From Photobacterium aphoticum (GTDB taxonomy: Bacteria > Pseudomonadota > Gammaproteobacteria > Enterobacterales > Vibrionaceae), in NCBI RefSeq assembly GCF_001029435.1, contig NZ_LDOV01000021.1, forward strand, positions 54,073-118,072: 64,000 nucleotides of DNA, in the 5' to 3' direction. Below, one piece after another: positions 8,689 to 17,941 of the stretch; within the stretch, counting starts at the first letter, position 1; every line of letters starts with the position of its first letter. Position numbers and translations under genes: made by a program. The notes beneath the pieces are model-generated. The model made no database searches, had not been told where the DNA came from, and was given only the letters and a program-made list of their open reading frames with translations.

Positions 8689-10381
8689 CTTTCGGGGTAA
8701 TCCATTGTTTTACAACATGCGCGACGCGTTCAGGTTCTTTTTCTGACAGCATCTGCAAATACGCGGACTGCGCTTCTAAACCGGTTTCCGGACTCGGCAA
8801 ATCGGCCAGGATACTTTCGTGATCCATCACCGCACGCGTCCCTTCGGTCAGGGTCGCCGGCACGGTCGTGGTAGCGGCGGTCGCCACTGCCGTCGTTGTG
8901 CTCTCGGTGTCGCTTGTCGCCGGCACCGTCGATGGGATCGCTTTGGTTTTATTCACCTTGGCTTTTTTCACCGCCAGACGTTCATTGTCACGGGCCGCGC
9001 GGGTGTCACCGGACAAGGCGCGCATCACCGGACGAACCACCACCAGCAACAGCACCACAATCACCAACGCAGACAGCAAGTAACGCAGGTATTCCAGCCA
9101 AATCGGCTGCATCCACCATTCTGGCTCTGCGGCGATCTCAGCATTATCAGCAATGTTGAACGGGAACACATTCAGGCTGATGGTGTCACCGCGCTCGGCG
9201 CTGATCCCCATAGCATTACTCAGCATGGTTTGCATGTCCGCCAGCTGCGCCGCCGTGAAGGTGTCCGGCGTGCCATTCAACAGCACAGACACACTCAAAC
9301 GCTCCAGGCTTCCTTGCTGGTACTTGATGTGTTTCATGGTGCGATCGATCAGGTACTCACGGGAGGCTTCGCCGCGCTCGTTGGCCTTGTTCGGATCGTC
9401 TTCTTCGCCTTCTTCCGGCGGACGGTTACTCAATGCCCCCGGTACACCTTTGGCATCCGCGGCGGTACGCCGGTCGTAAGAGGAAAATTCAGAACGCAAC
9501 ACACCTTCAGGGGCATAACGCTCTTCGGTCGCTTCGGTGCGGTCAAAGTTGATTTTCGCCGCCACTTCCACCTGGAAATTCCCCATGCCCAACATCGGTT
9601 GCAGCATCTTCTGCGCGCGCTCAATGTAAGTGTGTTCAAGGCGTGCCAGATAATCTAAGTAAGCGCCGTTGGCTTGACCGGCATGTTGCTGGCCTTCATG
9701 GGAGGACAATAAGTTGCCGTGCTGATCGATCACGTTCACGCGATCGGCCGGTAAATCGGTCACACTGCCCGACACCAAATTCACAATCGCGCTCACTTGC
9801 GAGGACGACAAAGTTTTGCCCGGCAGCAACGCCACCACCACAGAGGCTGAGGCGAGCTCTTTGTCACGGCGGACAAACAGGGTCTGTTTCGGGATCGCCA
9901 GATGCACGCGCACATTGCTGATGGCATCCAGCGTCATGATGCTTTGCGCCAGCTCCCCTTCCAGACCGTGGCGGTAACGGGCGTTTTCCATAAACTGACT
10001 GGTGCCCAGGCTGGCATCTTGCGCCAAGATCTCGAGGCCAGTCGGCACTTCAGGCTTCACACCCGCTGTCGCCAGCGCCATGCGCGCCTGACCCAACTCA
10101 CTGCGCGCAACCATCACATTGCCCTGTTGCGGCTCAATGTAAAAGTCCATGCCCTGCTGCTCCAGCACCGCAATCACCTGCGCACTGTCAAACGCTTCAT
10201 GCTCGCCGTATAGCGGGCGGTACTGGCTGTTGCCCTGCCACAACGTCAGCACCACCGTAAGGGTGACCACAAACGCCACCACGACCAACAACAGCACACC
10301 ACGCCAAGGCGCCGGACGCGACGCATCCGACACGTTACGGCCCGTCAAACGCTGCCATTGCTGCTTCATTACTTCCGTCAC
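8675..10381 (-). CDS. fliF: Flagellar MS-ring protein FliF (lateral system)
   Basis: A 568-residue inner-membrane ring protein. It has two transmembrane segments: residues about 25-50 (GVLLLVVVAFVVTLTVVLTL) and about 435-455 (LLSALVIVVLLLVVVRPVM). Between them lies the periplasmic YscJ/FliF domain with ELAQSIMTLDAISNVRVHLA. The cytoplasmic tail ends in the FliG-binding segment. A Thr/Ala-rich low-complexity stretch (TTTAVATAATTTVPAT) precedes that segment. It lies 12 bp downstream of fliE. Confidence 0.95.
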   Translation of the reverse strand: MTEVMKQQWQRLTGRNVSDASRPAPWRGVLLLVVVAFVVTLTVVLTLWQGNSQYRPLYGEHEAFDSAQVIAVLEQQGMDFYIEPQQGNVMVARSELGQARMALATAGVKPEVPTGLEILAQDASLGTSQFMENARYRHGLEGELAQSIMTLDAISNVRVHLAIPKQTLFVRRDKELASASVVVALLPGKTLSSSQVSAIVNLVSGSVTDLPADRVNVIDQHGNLLSSHEGQQHAGQANGAYLDYLARLEHTYIERAQKMLQPMLGMGNFQVEVAAKINFDRTEATEERYAPEGVLRSEFSSYDRRTAADAKGVPGALSNRPPEEGEEDDPNKANERGEASREYLIDRTMKHIKYQQGSLERLSVSVLLNGTPDTFTAAQLADMQTMLSNAMGISAERGDTISLNVFPFNIADNAEIAAEPEWWMQPIWLEYLRYLLSALVIVVLLLVVVRPVMRALSGDTRAARDNERLAVKKAKVNKTKAIPSTVPATSDTESTTTAVATAATTTVPATLTEGTRAVMDHESILADLPSPETGLEAQSAYLQMLSEKEPERVAHVVKQWITPKDADN

Positions 10382-10393
10382 GCCACCGCTCCT

Positions 10394-10747
10394 TTACACT
10401 GGCATGCGCATAACATCGTCATACGCGGTCAGCAGTTTATTACGGACCTGCACCATGGCTGCGAAGGACAGACTGGCTTTCTGGCTTGCGACCATCGCAC
10501 CGACCAAGTCATCGCTGGCGCCCATATCCACCGCTTCCATTTTGGCTGAAGCCGCACGACCGCTTTGATCCACCTCTTTCACCACACTGGCAATGATTTG
10601 GCCGAAATCAACACGCTCACTCGCCCCGGCAAAACGCGTGTTAGGCGCGATCTGCATCGGCTCGCCCAGATTGATCTGAGCCTGAATTTCGCTCATCTGG
10701 CTCAAAGGAAGCTGCATGTTCATGATTTTGTCTTGCATCTGTCGCAT
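10394..10747 (-). CDS. fliE: Flagellar hook-basal body protein FliE (lateral system)
   Basis: A 117-residue protein joining the MS ring to the rod; it is among the first export substrates. The C-terminus has the family signature MVASQKASLSFAAMVQVRNK followed by LLTAYDDVMRMPV. Length is typical. It follows lafK by 21 bp and precedes fliF, so co-transcription with motY-lafK is likely. Confidence 0.94.
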   Translation of the reverse strand: MRQMQDKIMNMQLPLSQMSEIQAQINLGEPMQIAPNTRFAGASERVDFGQIIASVVKEVDQSGRAASAKMEAVDMGASDDLVGAMVASQKASLSFAAMVQVRNKLLTAYDDVMRMPV

Positions 10748-10768
10748 CTCAGTTATCGGTAAAAAGGC

Positions 10769-12226
10769 TTAATTGAACATCGTTGGCTCTGTGGCACTGT
10801 CCGGGCCAGCGAGCAATTTATTGATGTCAAATCCCTGCTCACGCATGGTTTGGATTTTGTAACGCAGGGCGCGGGTGGTCACGCCCAGCTCCTGCGCGGT
10901 TTTATTGCGGTGACCGTTAAAGCGACGCAGGGTCGCAATAATGGTGTCGAATTCCGCCTGTTTGCGGCTTTCGTGTAAATTCGGTTTGCTTGGCCATTCC
11001 GGTAAGGTTGGTGCCGGCGCGGGCATTGGCTCTGACATCGATTCAAGCTGAGGCTCAGGCATCGACGTGGAAATAGGCGGTGAAAACGGCGTCGGCGCAG
11101 CAGTCGCTGACACCGGCAGCATCAACTCTTCTTCACGGATAAAACACCCACGGCTCATCACCAACGCGCGCTGCATCACGTTATCCAGTTCGCGCACGTT
11201 GCCCGGCCACGGGTAAGCACGCAAACGCGCTTTCGCGGATTCGGTCAATTGGGTGGTGCCATGCGGGTGATGGCATTTCAGAAGGTGGTTAGCCAGCGGC
11301 ACGATGTCATCCGGACGCTCACGCAGCGGCGAACAGGTCAGCGGAAACACGTTTAAGCGGTAGTACAAATCCAGGCGGAACAGCCCCTTGGCAACCTGTT
11401 GTTCCAAGTCCAGATTGGTGGCCGCCACAATGCGGATATTCAGTTTGATTTTCTGGTGGCTGCCCAGACGCTCCACTTCACGCTCTTGCAACACACGCAG
11501 TAACTTGGTTTGCATCGCCAGCGGCAGCTCGCCCACTTCATCCAAGAACAAGGTGCCGTGATTAGCAATTTCCAGCTTACCGGCCTGCGCAGTCGCCGCA
11601 CCGGTAAAGGCACCTTTGCTGTGCCCGAACAAGATAGATTCGATCATGGTTTCCGGAATCGCAGCGCAGTTAATGGCCACAAACGGCCCTTGCGCGCGCG
11701 ACGAGGCACGGTGAATAAACTGTGCCAGCACTTCTTTGCCGGTGCCGCTTTCGCCATTGATCAACACTGAGGCGTCGGTTTGAGCAACACGCTGGGCCAA
11801 CTGGAACAACTGGCGGCTTTGCTCTGACTCGGCCACCACTTGCGTCGATTGGGTATGCATCACTGCCATGCGCTGGAACAATTGCTGTAAATGGCGCGGT
11901 TCAAACGGCAATAACAAATAATCCATCGCGCCTTTTTGCAATGCACGTGTCACCTGTGCCGCCTGATGTACTTCAGACAGCACCACCACTGGCGCGCGGT
12001 GGCCGGCCCATGTCAGTTGTGACATCCACGCAGCCGCTTCCTGACCATTGTCCAGTTCCGCCGGGATCAACAGCATATCCCACGCACGCTCTGCCAGTGC
12101 TGCCAGACAGTGTGCCTGATCTTGCACCCACTCAATGGTGATCTCGGGAGCTTGGGATGCCGACAGCACACGTTCCAAAGCCTCATGGTGAGGATGAAAA
12201 AGCAGAATATGGCGTTGTTGTAACAT
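10769..12226 (-). CDS. lafK: Sigma54-dependent lateral flagellar regulator LafK
   Basis: An NtrC-family activator of about 485 residues. A degenerate receiver-like domain is followed by an AAA+ domain with Walker A GESGTGKE, an intact sigma54-contacting GAFTGA loop and Walker B FLDEVGE, then a Pro/Met/Ser-rich linker and a Fis-type helix-turn-helix ([20 protein letters not shown]). The phosphoacceptor position of the receiver is a proline (DMLLIP). The ATG at 12226 has a GAGG ribosome site 7 nt upstream. The longer start at 12238 overlaps the motY stop and has no such site. LafK drives early lateral flagellar genes in Vibrio. Confidence 0.9.
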   Translation of the reverse strand: MLQQRHILLFHPHHEALERVLSASQAPEITIEWVQDQAHCLAALAERAWDMLLIPAELDNGQEAAAWMSQLTWAGHRAPVVVLSEVHQAAQVTRALQKGAMDYLLLPFEPRHLQQLFQRMAVMHTQSTQVVAESEQSRQLFQLAQRVAQTDASVLINGESGTGKEVLAQFIHRASSRAQGPFVAINCAAIPETMIESILFGHSKGAFTGAATAQAGKLEIANHGTLFLDEVGELPLAMQTKLLRVLQEREVERLGSHQKIKLNIRIVAATNLDLEQQVAKGLFRLDLYYRLNVFPLTCSPLRERPDDIVPLANHLLKCHHPHGTTQLTESAKARLRAYPWPGNVRELDNVMQRALVMSRGCFIREEELMLPVSATAAPTPFSPPISTSMPEPQLESMSEPMPAPAPTLPEWPSKPNLHESRKQAEFDTIIATLRRFNGHRNKTAQELGVTTRALRYKIQTMREQGFDINKLLAGPDSATEPTMFN

Positions 12227-12237
12227 CTCTTGCCTCA

Positions 12238-13080
12238 TTACAGTTGAACGATCCGCACTCTGACGCGGCCTTTTCCGGCAGGCTGGTGCTCATCCTGAGG
12301 ATAGCGACCGCCATGTGCGCGCACTTCAATCAGCGCAGGCGCAATGCCTTTTTCCACAAACAGCGATGCGACTTCATCCGCGATTTCCTTGGACTGGCGC
12401 AATTTGACACTGCTGCGCGCGTTGCTGTTCATATAGCCGTCAACAAGCACGGCTTTGATCGTGTTCTGTGACCGAATATAGCGGGCGATCCCGTCGATAC
12501 GGTGCCACTCTTCCGCCGTTAATGTGGCGGCGTTCGGTGATAGATAAAACGTGCTGTCACGCACCTGACGGTAGCCCATCGGCAATAACTGGTTTTTACA
12601 GTCTAAAAAGTCCGTGACCGCCGTCGGAAAGCGCACGTTAGACACTGCAACCGTGAGCGGTTTGTCCGCCTGCATCAGGCCAATATGGACCCAGTCACCT
12701 TGGTACAGAGCGTCTAAAATCGGCGCAGCCTCTTCAATCAGCACTTCACCAGTCAACGAGGCCACCGTGACCGTCCCCAGCGGCGATAGCCCGTAAGGCT
12801 CAAAACGATCCCAACTGGCCGGTATCGCCTGTACGCCCTGAAAGGTCAGCGATCCATCAATGTCATTGCTCCGCAGGGTAAACACGAGCGGCTCGCCCGC
12901 ATCGGCAATTAATGCCACCTGACCAAAGCCGTCAACTTCCTGACTCAATCTGCATTGGTGTGCATTACCACTAAATAACCAAAAACTCTCGTCCAAGTCG
13001 TTTTTAAATATATTTTGAGACGAAAACGACACAAAAGGATAAAGTAAAAGAAAAGCGCCCAGGGCAACCCGGATATACAT
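12238..13080 (-). CDS. motY: Lateral flagellar motor protein MotY
   Basis: A 280-residue periplasmic T-ring protein of sodium-type or vibrio-type motors that anchors stators. It has a signal peptide ([19 protein letters not shown]). The N-terminal MotY domain is followed from about residue 160 by an OmpA/MotB-type peptidoglycan-binding domain ([33 protein letters not shown]). A motY next to lafK is characteristic of lateral flagellar loci. First gene of the leftward motY-lafK-fliEFGHIJ unit. Confidence 0.88.
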   Translation of the reverse strand: MYIRVALGAFLLLYPFVSFSSQNIFKNDLDESFWLFSGNAHQCRLSQEVDGFGQVALIADAGEPLVFTLRSNDIDGSLTFQGVQAIPASWDRFEPYGLSPLGTVTVASLTGEVLIEEAAPILDALYQGDWVHIGLMQADKPLTVAVSNVRFPTAVTDFLDCKNQLLPMGYRQVRDSTFYLSPNAATLTAEEWHRIDGIARYIRSQNTIKAVLVDGYMNSNARSSVKLRQSKEIADEVASLFVEKGIAPALIEVRAHGGRYPQDEHQPAGKGRVRVRIVQL

Positions 13081-13683
13081 TTCAACACCGTCAAAAAAAT
13101 GATTAATTCAATTTAAATCCAATATAAAACCGCATGCAGGTAATTACATCAGTAAACATATCCATATTTTTTCATCTTGTGACAGAGCAAAATCACGATG
13201 AGAAAAAGTTAACAAATAGTGAGAAAATCTCACGCGGGATCCGCATGGTTTTCATGGTTTGTAATATCATTCACTAAATGTTGGGGGGCGTAGAGTAATA
13301 CAAGAAGGCATTACTCGTATAGTATCAATCACTAAAAGAATAAAAATTATATTTTATAAACTTTTTAGTCATAATTTTGACGCATACAGCGTATCTCTGA
13401 TCCCACAAAGATATGAACAGATTATTGCCAATATGCATCTTGATTTATTTGATTTTCTTATTAACAAAAATATTATAAAGGAGAAAATTTAATCTATGAG
13501 ATTATTATCATGTCAATTTTTCTGACATTGGAAAAAAGATCAAAGTTTTTTAATTCTTCCATTAGTAAATATTGACGCATTAATTATAATCTAGCCCTCT
13601 GCGCTCTCGGCTTACGCACTATTTGTATATTTTTGTGAAATAAGGTGTGTATTTAATCCACTCGTCTAGAAATTATCGCCATC
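13081..13683. other. AT-rich divergent regulatory region between motY and fliM
   Basis: These 603 bases hold no convincing protein gene and are far more AT-rich than the flanking genes. They contain an inverted repeat ATGTCA-N7-TGACAT (13510-13515 and 13523-13528) and a small hairpin GTGAG-AAAAT-CTCAC near 13220. A good ribosome-binding sequence AAGGAG (13478-13483) precedes a 9-codon frame at 13496-13525 (MRLLSCQFF). I found no convincing -24/-12 element. The region presumably carries the divergent promoters for motY-lafK and fliM and could be a silencer or regulator target. Confidence 0.6.
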
Positions 13684-14595
13684 ATGAAGCTAACAAAAAA
13701 GAGTAAAGTCATTGCCAATACTGAGCAGGTCGATATCCGTGATTTTGATTTAGCCAGTCCGGAACACCGCATCGGTGCCCTGCAATCGATCATCGATAAT
13801 ATTGGTAAACAGTTTGAGCGCTTGGCACGCCACTCTTTCCATCACATGCTTCGTCAGTCCACCGACTTTAAGTTGGTTCAGCAAGACACCCTCAAACTGC
13901 AAGAGTACCTGCAGCAGATGAAAAAGCCGTCTATCTACCGCGAGTTCATGGTCTCTCCCCATGATCTGCACGGCACGATTGCGATGGATGGCGAACTCCT
14001 CTTTTTTATGGTGGATCTGTTCTTTGGCGGGAACGGCTTATCGGCACGTAAACACAGTGAGCTCAGCGATACCGAATTACGTTTGGTGGAACGCTTTTTC
14101 ACCACCATTTTGCAGCAGTTCTCCACCAGTTGGCACAGCATTACCGATTGGCAGAGTCAGTTGCTGAGCAAAAATACCCTCAACCTGTTCAGCCCGCTGC
14201 AGAACAACCAGCTGTATCAGGTGTGTCGCTTCACGATTGATATTGCCGGCCAGAAAAGTGGCTGGCTGGAAATCGCCCTGCCGTTTGCCGGCTTGGATTT
14301 CCTGCGCGATCAGCAATGCCAACCGGCTAACGTCGATACCGACCCGGCTCTGCAGGCGAAAATCCAACAAAAGATCTGCCAGGCACCGATCCGTCTCCAT
14401 TCCACGCTGGCCGAACGCCGCCTGTTACTGGGGCAAATCATGGATCTCAAGCCGGGCGATGTGATCCCGATTGAACTGCCAGAGCAAGTGACCGTCCGTG
14501 CCGGAAGCACGCCGTTATTTGAAGCCAGGGTAGCCGAGCACAACGCTAGCCTGGTGTTGCACATCCAACAGATTCTTAATCCATCCAAGGTATAA
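13684..14595 (+). CDS. fliM: Flagellar motor switch protein FliM (lateral system), lacking the CheY-binding peptide
   Basis: A 303-residue C-ring protein. The CheC-like middle domain (MVSPHDLHGTIAMDGELLFF, MVDLFFGG) and the C-terminal SpoA domain (LKPGDVIPIELPEQVTVRAG) are present. The N-terminus (MKLTKKSKVIANTEQVDIRD) has no LSQxEIDALL peptide, which binds CheY-P in chemotactic FliM. An in-frame stop upstream, 15 bases before an in-frame CTA codon, rules out a missed extension. The ribosome-binding site is weak. First gene of the rightward fliMNPQR-flhBA operon. Confidence 0.92.
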   Translation: MKLTKKSKVIANTEQVDIRDFDLASPEHRIGALQSIIDNIGKQFERLARHSFHHMLRQSTDFKLVQQDTLKLQEYLQQMKKPSIYREFMVSPHDLHGTIAMDGELLFFMVDLFFGGNGLSARKHSELSDTELRLVERFFTTILQQFSTSWHSITDWQSQLLSKNTLNLFSPLQNNQLYQVCRFTIDIAGQKSGWLEIALPFAGLDFLRDQQCQPANVDTDPALQAKIQQKICQAPIRLHSTLAERRLLLGQIMDLKPGDVIPIELPEQVTVRAGSTPLFEARVAEHNASLVLHIQQILNPSKV

Positions 14596-14597
14596 CC

Positions 14598-14954
14598 ATG
14601 TCTGAACAAATGACTGATTTGAACATTGATCTGAATGATCTTGATCTAGGTACGCTGGACCAACAAGCCCATGCAGGCACCGCAGGTCCGGCTCAGGACA
14701 TGAGCTTTATCCGCAACATTCCGGTGAATTTGACGCTGGAAGTGGCCAGCACTGAGCTGATGGTCGGCGATCTGATGAATGTGGGCCTCGGCACCGTGAT
14801 TGAGCTGGACAAGCTGAGCGGCGAGCCAATGGATGTGAAGGTCAACGGCACCCTGCTGGGCCACGCGGAAGTGGTGATCGTGAACAACAAGTACGGCCTG
14901 CGTCTGATTGATGTGATGGATGAAGGCGACATGCTCAAAGGCCTGGCGAAGTGA
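14598..14954 (+). CDS. fliN: Flagellar motor switch protein FliN (lateral system)
   Basis: A 118-residue C-ring protein with an acidic N-terminal tail and a SpoA domain (IPVNLTLEVASTELMVGDLM, VKVNGTLLGHAEVVIVNNKY). It forms the base of the switch complex and docks FliH. Its stop overlaps the GTG start of fliP (GTGA). Confidence 0.95.
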   Translation: MSEQMTDLNIDLNDLDLGTLDQQAHAGTAGPAQDMSFIRNIPVNLTLEVASTELMVGDLMNVGLGTVIELDKLSGEPMDVKVNGTLLGHAEVVIVNNKYGLRLIDVMDEGDMLKGLAK

Positions 14955-15685
14955 GTAACTGGCTCCGTATTGCGCTGTGCGGGGGGCTGTTACTGAGCCA
15001 TCCTGCACTGGCTCAGGATATTCCTCTGCTCAGTATCAACGGCCCAAGCGGACAGGAAGAATACAGCGTCAAAATGCAGGTCTTCCTGCTGATGACCGCA
15101 CTGTCACTGCTGCCAGCCATGCTGCTGATGGTGACCAGTTTCACCCGTATCATTATTGTGCTTGGCATTTTGCGCCAGGCGCTGGGCTTACAGCAAAGCC
15201 CGCCCAACAAAGTCTTGATTGGCATTGCCATGACCCTGACGCTGTTCATCATGCGGCCGGTATTAACCACCATTCATGATGAGGCCTATGTGCCGTATCA
15301 GGCCGGCACGCTGACCCTGCAACAGGCCATGGAGACGGCATCACCACCGCTGAAAAACTTTATGTTACAGCAAACCCGCGAAACCGATCTGGAGCAAATC
15401 CTGCGTATCGCCAATGAGCCCGCGCCGGAGCATTACGAGCAACTGGACTTTCTGCTGCTCACGCCCGCGTTTGTGCTGAGCGAACTGAAAACCGCCTTTC
15501 AGATTGGGTTTATGCTGTTCATTCCTTTTTTGATCATCGACATCGTGGTGGCCAGTGTGCTGATGGCGATGGGTATGATGATGCTGTCACCCCTGATCAT
15601 CTCGCTGCCGTTTAAGCTGATGATTTTTGTCATGGTCGATGGCTGGTCAATGACTGTAGGCACCCTCAGCGCCAGCTTTGGTTAA
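14951..15685 (+). CDS. fliP: Flagellar export gate protein FliP (lateral system)
   Basis: A 244-residue integral membrane protein of the export gate. It starts with GTG overlapping fliN. It has a cleavable signal peptide (to about ALA-QD), a hydrophobic segment LLMTALSLLPAMLLMVTSFT, the family signature FTRIIIVLGILRQALGLQQS, and two C-terminal membrane helices (IGFMLFIPFLIIDIVVASVL and LPFKLMIFVMVDGW). Length fits the family. Confidence 0.96.
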   Translation: MSNWLRIALCGGLLLSHPALAQDIPLLSINGPSGQEEYSVKMQVFLLMTALSLLPAMLLMVTSFTRIIIVLGILRQALGLQQSPPNKVLIGIAMTLTLFIMRPVLTTIHDEAYVPYQAGTLTLQQAMETASPPLKNFMLQQTRETDLEQILRIANEPAPEHYEQLDFLLLTPAFVLSELKTAFQIGFMLFIPFLIIDIVVASVLMAMGMMMLSPLIISLPFKLMIFVMVDGWSMTVGTLSASFG

Positions 15686-15747
15686 CCCGGTCTTTACCAC
15701 CACCGGTTTTCCCCTTTCCCCCACCACACTGATGAGAGAGACGCGGT

Positions 15748-16017
15748 ATGGGTTCTGAATTTGTCGCGACATTTTTTGGCGATGCCCTGTTAATCATCAT
15801 CAGTATGGTGTCGGTGTTAATCGTACCCAGCCTGCTGGTGGGCTTGGTGGTCAGTGTGTTTCAGGCTGCCACCCAAATCAACGAACAGACCTTGAGCTTC
15901 TTGCCGCGTCTGCTGGTCACCCTGGCCATGCTGGGCTTTGCCGGCCCGTGGCTGCTACGCACGCTGGGTGATCTGTTTACCCGCCTGTTCCTCGATATTC
16001 CGCATTTAATTAGCTGA
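15748..16017 (+). CDS. fliQ: Flagellar export gate protein FliQ (lateral system)
   Basis: An 89-residue protein with two hydrophobic helical segments. It carries the signature FQAATQINEQTLSFLPR and assembles into the FliPQR gate. It has a good ribosome site (GAGAGA) before the ATG and lies 62 bp after fliP. Confidence 0.95.
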   Translation: MGSEFVATFFGDALLIIISMVSVLIVPSLLVGLVVSVFQAATQINEQTLSFLPRLLVTLAMLGFAGPWLLRTLGDLFTRLFLDIPHLIS

Positions 16018-16019
16018 TC

Positions 16020-16799
16020 ATGTACGAACTTTCTGCCGCTGAGCTGAATGCCTGGTTCGGCCAAATCTGGTGGCCTTTCGTGCGTCTGGGCAGTGCCCTG
16101 ATGGCGATGCCGATCATCGGCGGCAGCAGCATTCCGCCACAATTGCGGGTCGGGCTGGCCATGATGATTGCCTTGCTCTCCGCGCCGCTGATGCCGGCCA
16201 TGCCCTCGGTCGACCCACTTTCCCTGCAAGCTATTGTGTACGCGGGTCAGCAAGTGCTGATCGGTGTGCTGCTGGCTTTTTTGCTTGAATGCCTGTTTGC
16301 CATTTTCACCACCATGGGCCAGATCCTGTCGATGCAGATGGGTTTGGGCATGGCGATGATGAACGATCCGGTCAACGGCGTGAGCGTGCCGGCGATGGGG
16401 AAATACTACCAGCTGTACACCTTCATGCTGTTTCTCTCACTCGACGGGCATTTGGTGGCACTGGAGATTTTCGTGCGCAGTTTTGAGATCTGGCCGGTCG
16501 GCGAGTTCTTCAGCCAACACGCCTTGTACCTGATCATTCTGCGCTTTGGCTGGCTGATGGGCGCAGCCTTGTTGCTGGCGCTGCCGGCGATGACCGCCAT
16601 GCTGCTGGTCAATGGCGCCTTTGGCATGATGAACCGTGCGGCACCGCAATTAAACGTATTTGCACTGGGCTTTCCGATGACCCTGCTATTGGGCTTGGTC
16701 TGCTTGTTGATTTCCAACTCCGGCCTGCCGGAAAACTTTGTTCGCTTAAGTAGCGACACGCTGGACATGATGCGTCTGCTCGAAGGAGGCACGCCATGA
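16020..16799 (+). CDS. fliR: Flagellar export gate protein FliR (lateral system)
   Basis: A 259-residue polytopic membrane protein of the export gate. It has several hydrophobic segments and the FliR motif MGQILSMQMGLGMAMMNDPV; the late segment NGAFGMMNRAAPQLNVFALG is strongly conserved in the family. It begins 2 bp after fliQ and its stop overlaps flhB (ATGA). Confidence 0.95.
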   Translation: MYELSAAELNAWFGQIWWPFVRLGSALMAMPIIGGSSIPPQLRVGLAMMIALLSAPLMPAMPSVDPLSLQAIVYAGQQVLIGVLLAFLLECLFAIFTTMGQILSMQMGLGMAMMNDPVNGVSVPAMGKYYQLYTFMLFLSLDGHLVALEIFVRSFEIWPVGEFFSQHALYLIILRFGWLMGAALLLALPAMTAMLLVNGAFGMMNRAAPQLNVFALGFPMTLLLGLVCLLISNSGLPENFVRLSSDTLDMMRLLEGGTP

Positions 16800-17923
16800 G
16801 TGAGAGCAGCAGTCAGGACAAAACGGAACAACCCAGTCAACAGAAACTGCGCAAAGCGCGCGAAGAAGGTAACCTGCCGCGCTCGCGTGAATTGGTCACC
16901 GCCCTGTTGACGTTGGGCGCCGCGTTGCTGTTTGGCGCCTTCTCACACGAGCTGGTGCAGATGGCAATGACCGTCAGTCAGTCGAGCTTTCAGCTCAGCC
17001 GCGCTCAGGCGTTTGATCCCAACCTGATGCTGACCCTGCTGACAGACAGCGTGATGGTGATGATCCGTGTGATCACGCCGTTACTGGGGCTGTTGATGGC
17101 TATCGCCGTGCTGGCCAATATCATTCGCGGCGGCTGGAACCTCTCCGGCAAAGCGGCACAGCCGAAGTTTTCCAAGCTCAACCCCATCAGCGGGATCAAA
17201 AAGATATTCTCTGCCAAGTCCGTGGTTGAGTTGGTCAAAAGTATCCTCAAAGTCACCCTGATCTCGGTCGTCCTGTATTACCTCATCACCGGGAACCTGA
17301 AAGACATCATTGCCATTCAGCGCATGCCGCTCAACAGTGCCATGGCACAAAGTGTGGAATTTCTGATGCAGGGCCTGCTGAGCTTTGCCTTGGCCTTGCT
17401 GCTCATTGCACTGCTGGATTTGCCGTACTCCAGTTGGGACTACACCAAGCAGCTCAAGATGACCAAGCAGGAAGCCAAGGAAGAGCACAAGAACACCGAC
17501 GGTAACCCGGAAATCAAAGGCCGGATCCGCCAGTTGCAGCGCCAAATGACCCAGCGCCGCATGATGAATACCGTGCCGCAGGCCGATGTGGTGATCACCA
17601 ACCCGACCCACTATGCCGTGGCGTTGAAATACGATCTCAGCAAAGCGCGGGCACCGTATGTGATTGCCAAAGCGGTCGATCACTCCGCCCTGCACATGCA
17701 GGCCATTGCCCGCCAGCACGATGTGCCGGTGGTGGAAGTGCCGCCGCTGACCCGTGCCGTGTATTACTCCACCAACGAGTGGCAGGAAATTCCCGCCCCG
17801 TTGTATATCGCCGTTGCCCATATCCTGACGTTTGTCTTCCAGATGGAACAATACCGCCAGGGCCGACAACCGACCAAACCCCCATTCCCACGGGTGTCTA
17901 TCCCCCGGGAACTTCGCCGTTAA
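16796..17923 (+). CDS. flhB: Flagellar export switch protein FlhB (lateral system)
   Basis: A 375-residue export-gate protein that switches substrate specificity from rod/hook to filament. Four hydrophobic segments lie in residues 30-215. The cytoplasmic domain has the autocleavage motif NPTH at residues 269-272, so self-cleavage between N269 and P270 is expected. The N-terminus QDKTEQPSQQKLRKAREEGN is the standard FlhB start. Confidence 0.96.
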   Translation: MSESSSQDKTEQPSQQKLRKAREEGNLPRSRELVTALLTLGAALLFGAFSHELVQMAMTVSQSSFQLSRAQAFDPNLMLTLLTDSVMVMIRVITPLLGLLMAIAVLANIIRGGWNLSGKAAQPKFSKLNPISGIKKIFSAKSVVELVKSILKVTLISVVLYYLITGNLKDIIAIQRMPLNSAMAQSVEFLMQGLLSFALALLLIALLDLPYSSWDYTKQLKMTKQEAKEEHKNTDGNPEIKGRIRQLQRQMTQRRMMNTVPQADVVITNPTHYAVALKYDLSKARAPYVIAKAVDHSALHMQAIARQHDVPVVEVPPLTRAVYYSTNEWQEIPAPLYIAVAHILTFVFQMEQYRQGRQPTKPPFPRVSIPRELRR

Positions 17924-17941
17924 TGGAAGTGTAATGACGCT

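Noticed and set aside
8819..9658. A 279-codon open frame opposite fliF
   Set aside because: It is antisense to a clear fliF, has His/Gln/Arg-rich composition typical of shadow frames in GC-rich genes, and has no ribosome site or known domain.
13081..13683. Sigma54 promoter for fliM or motY
   Set aside because: TGG-containing stretches were checked on both strands; none has the correctly spaced GC at -12.
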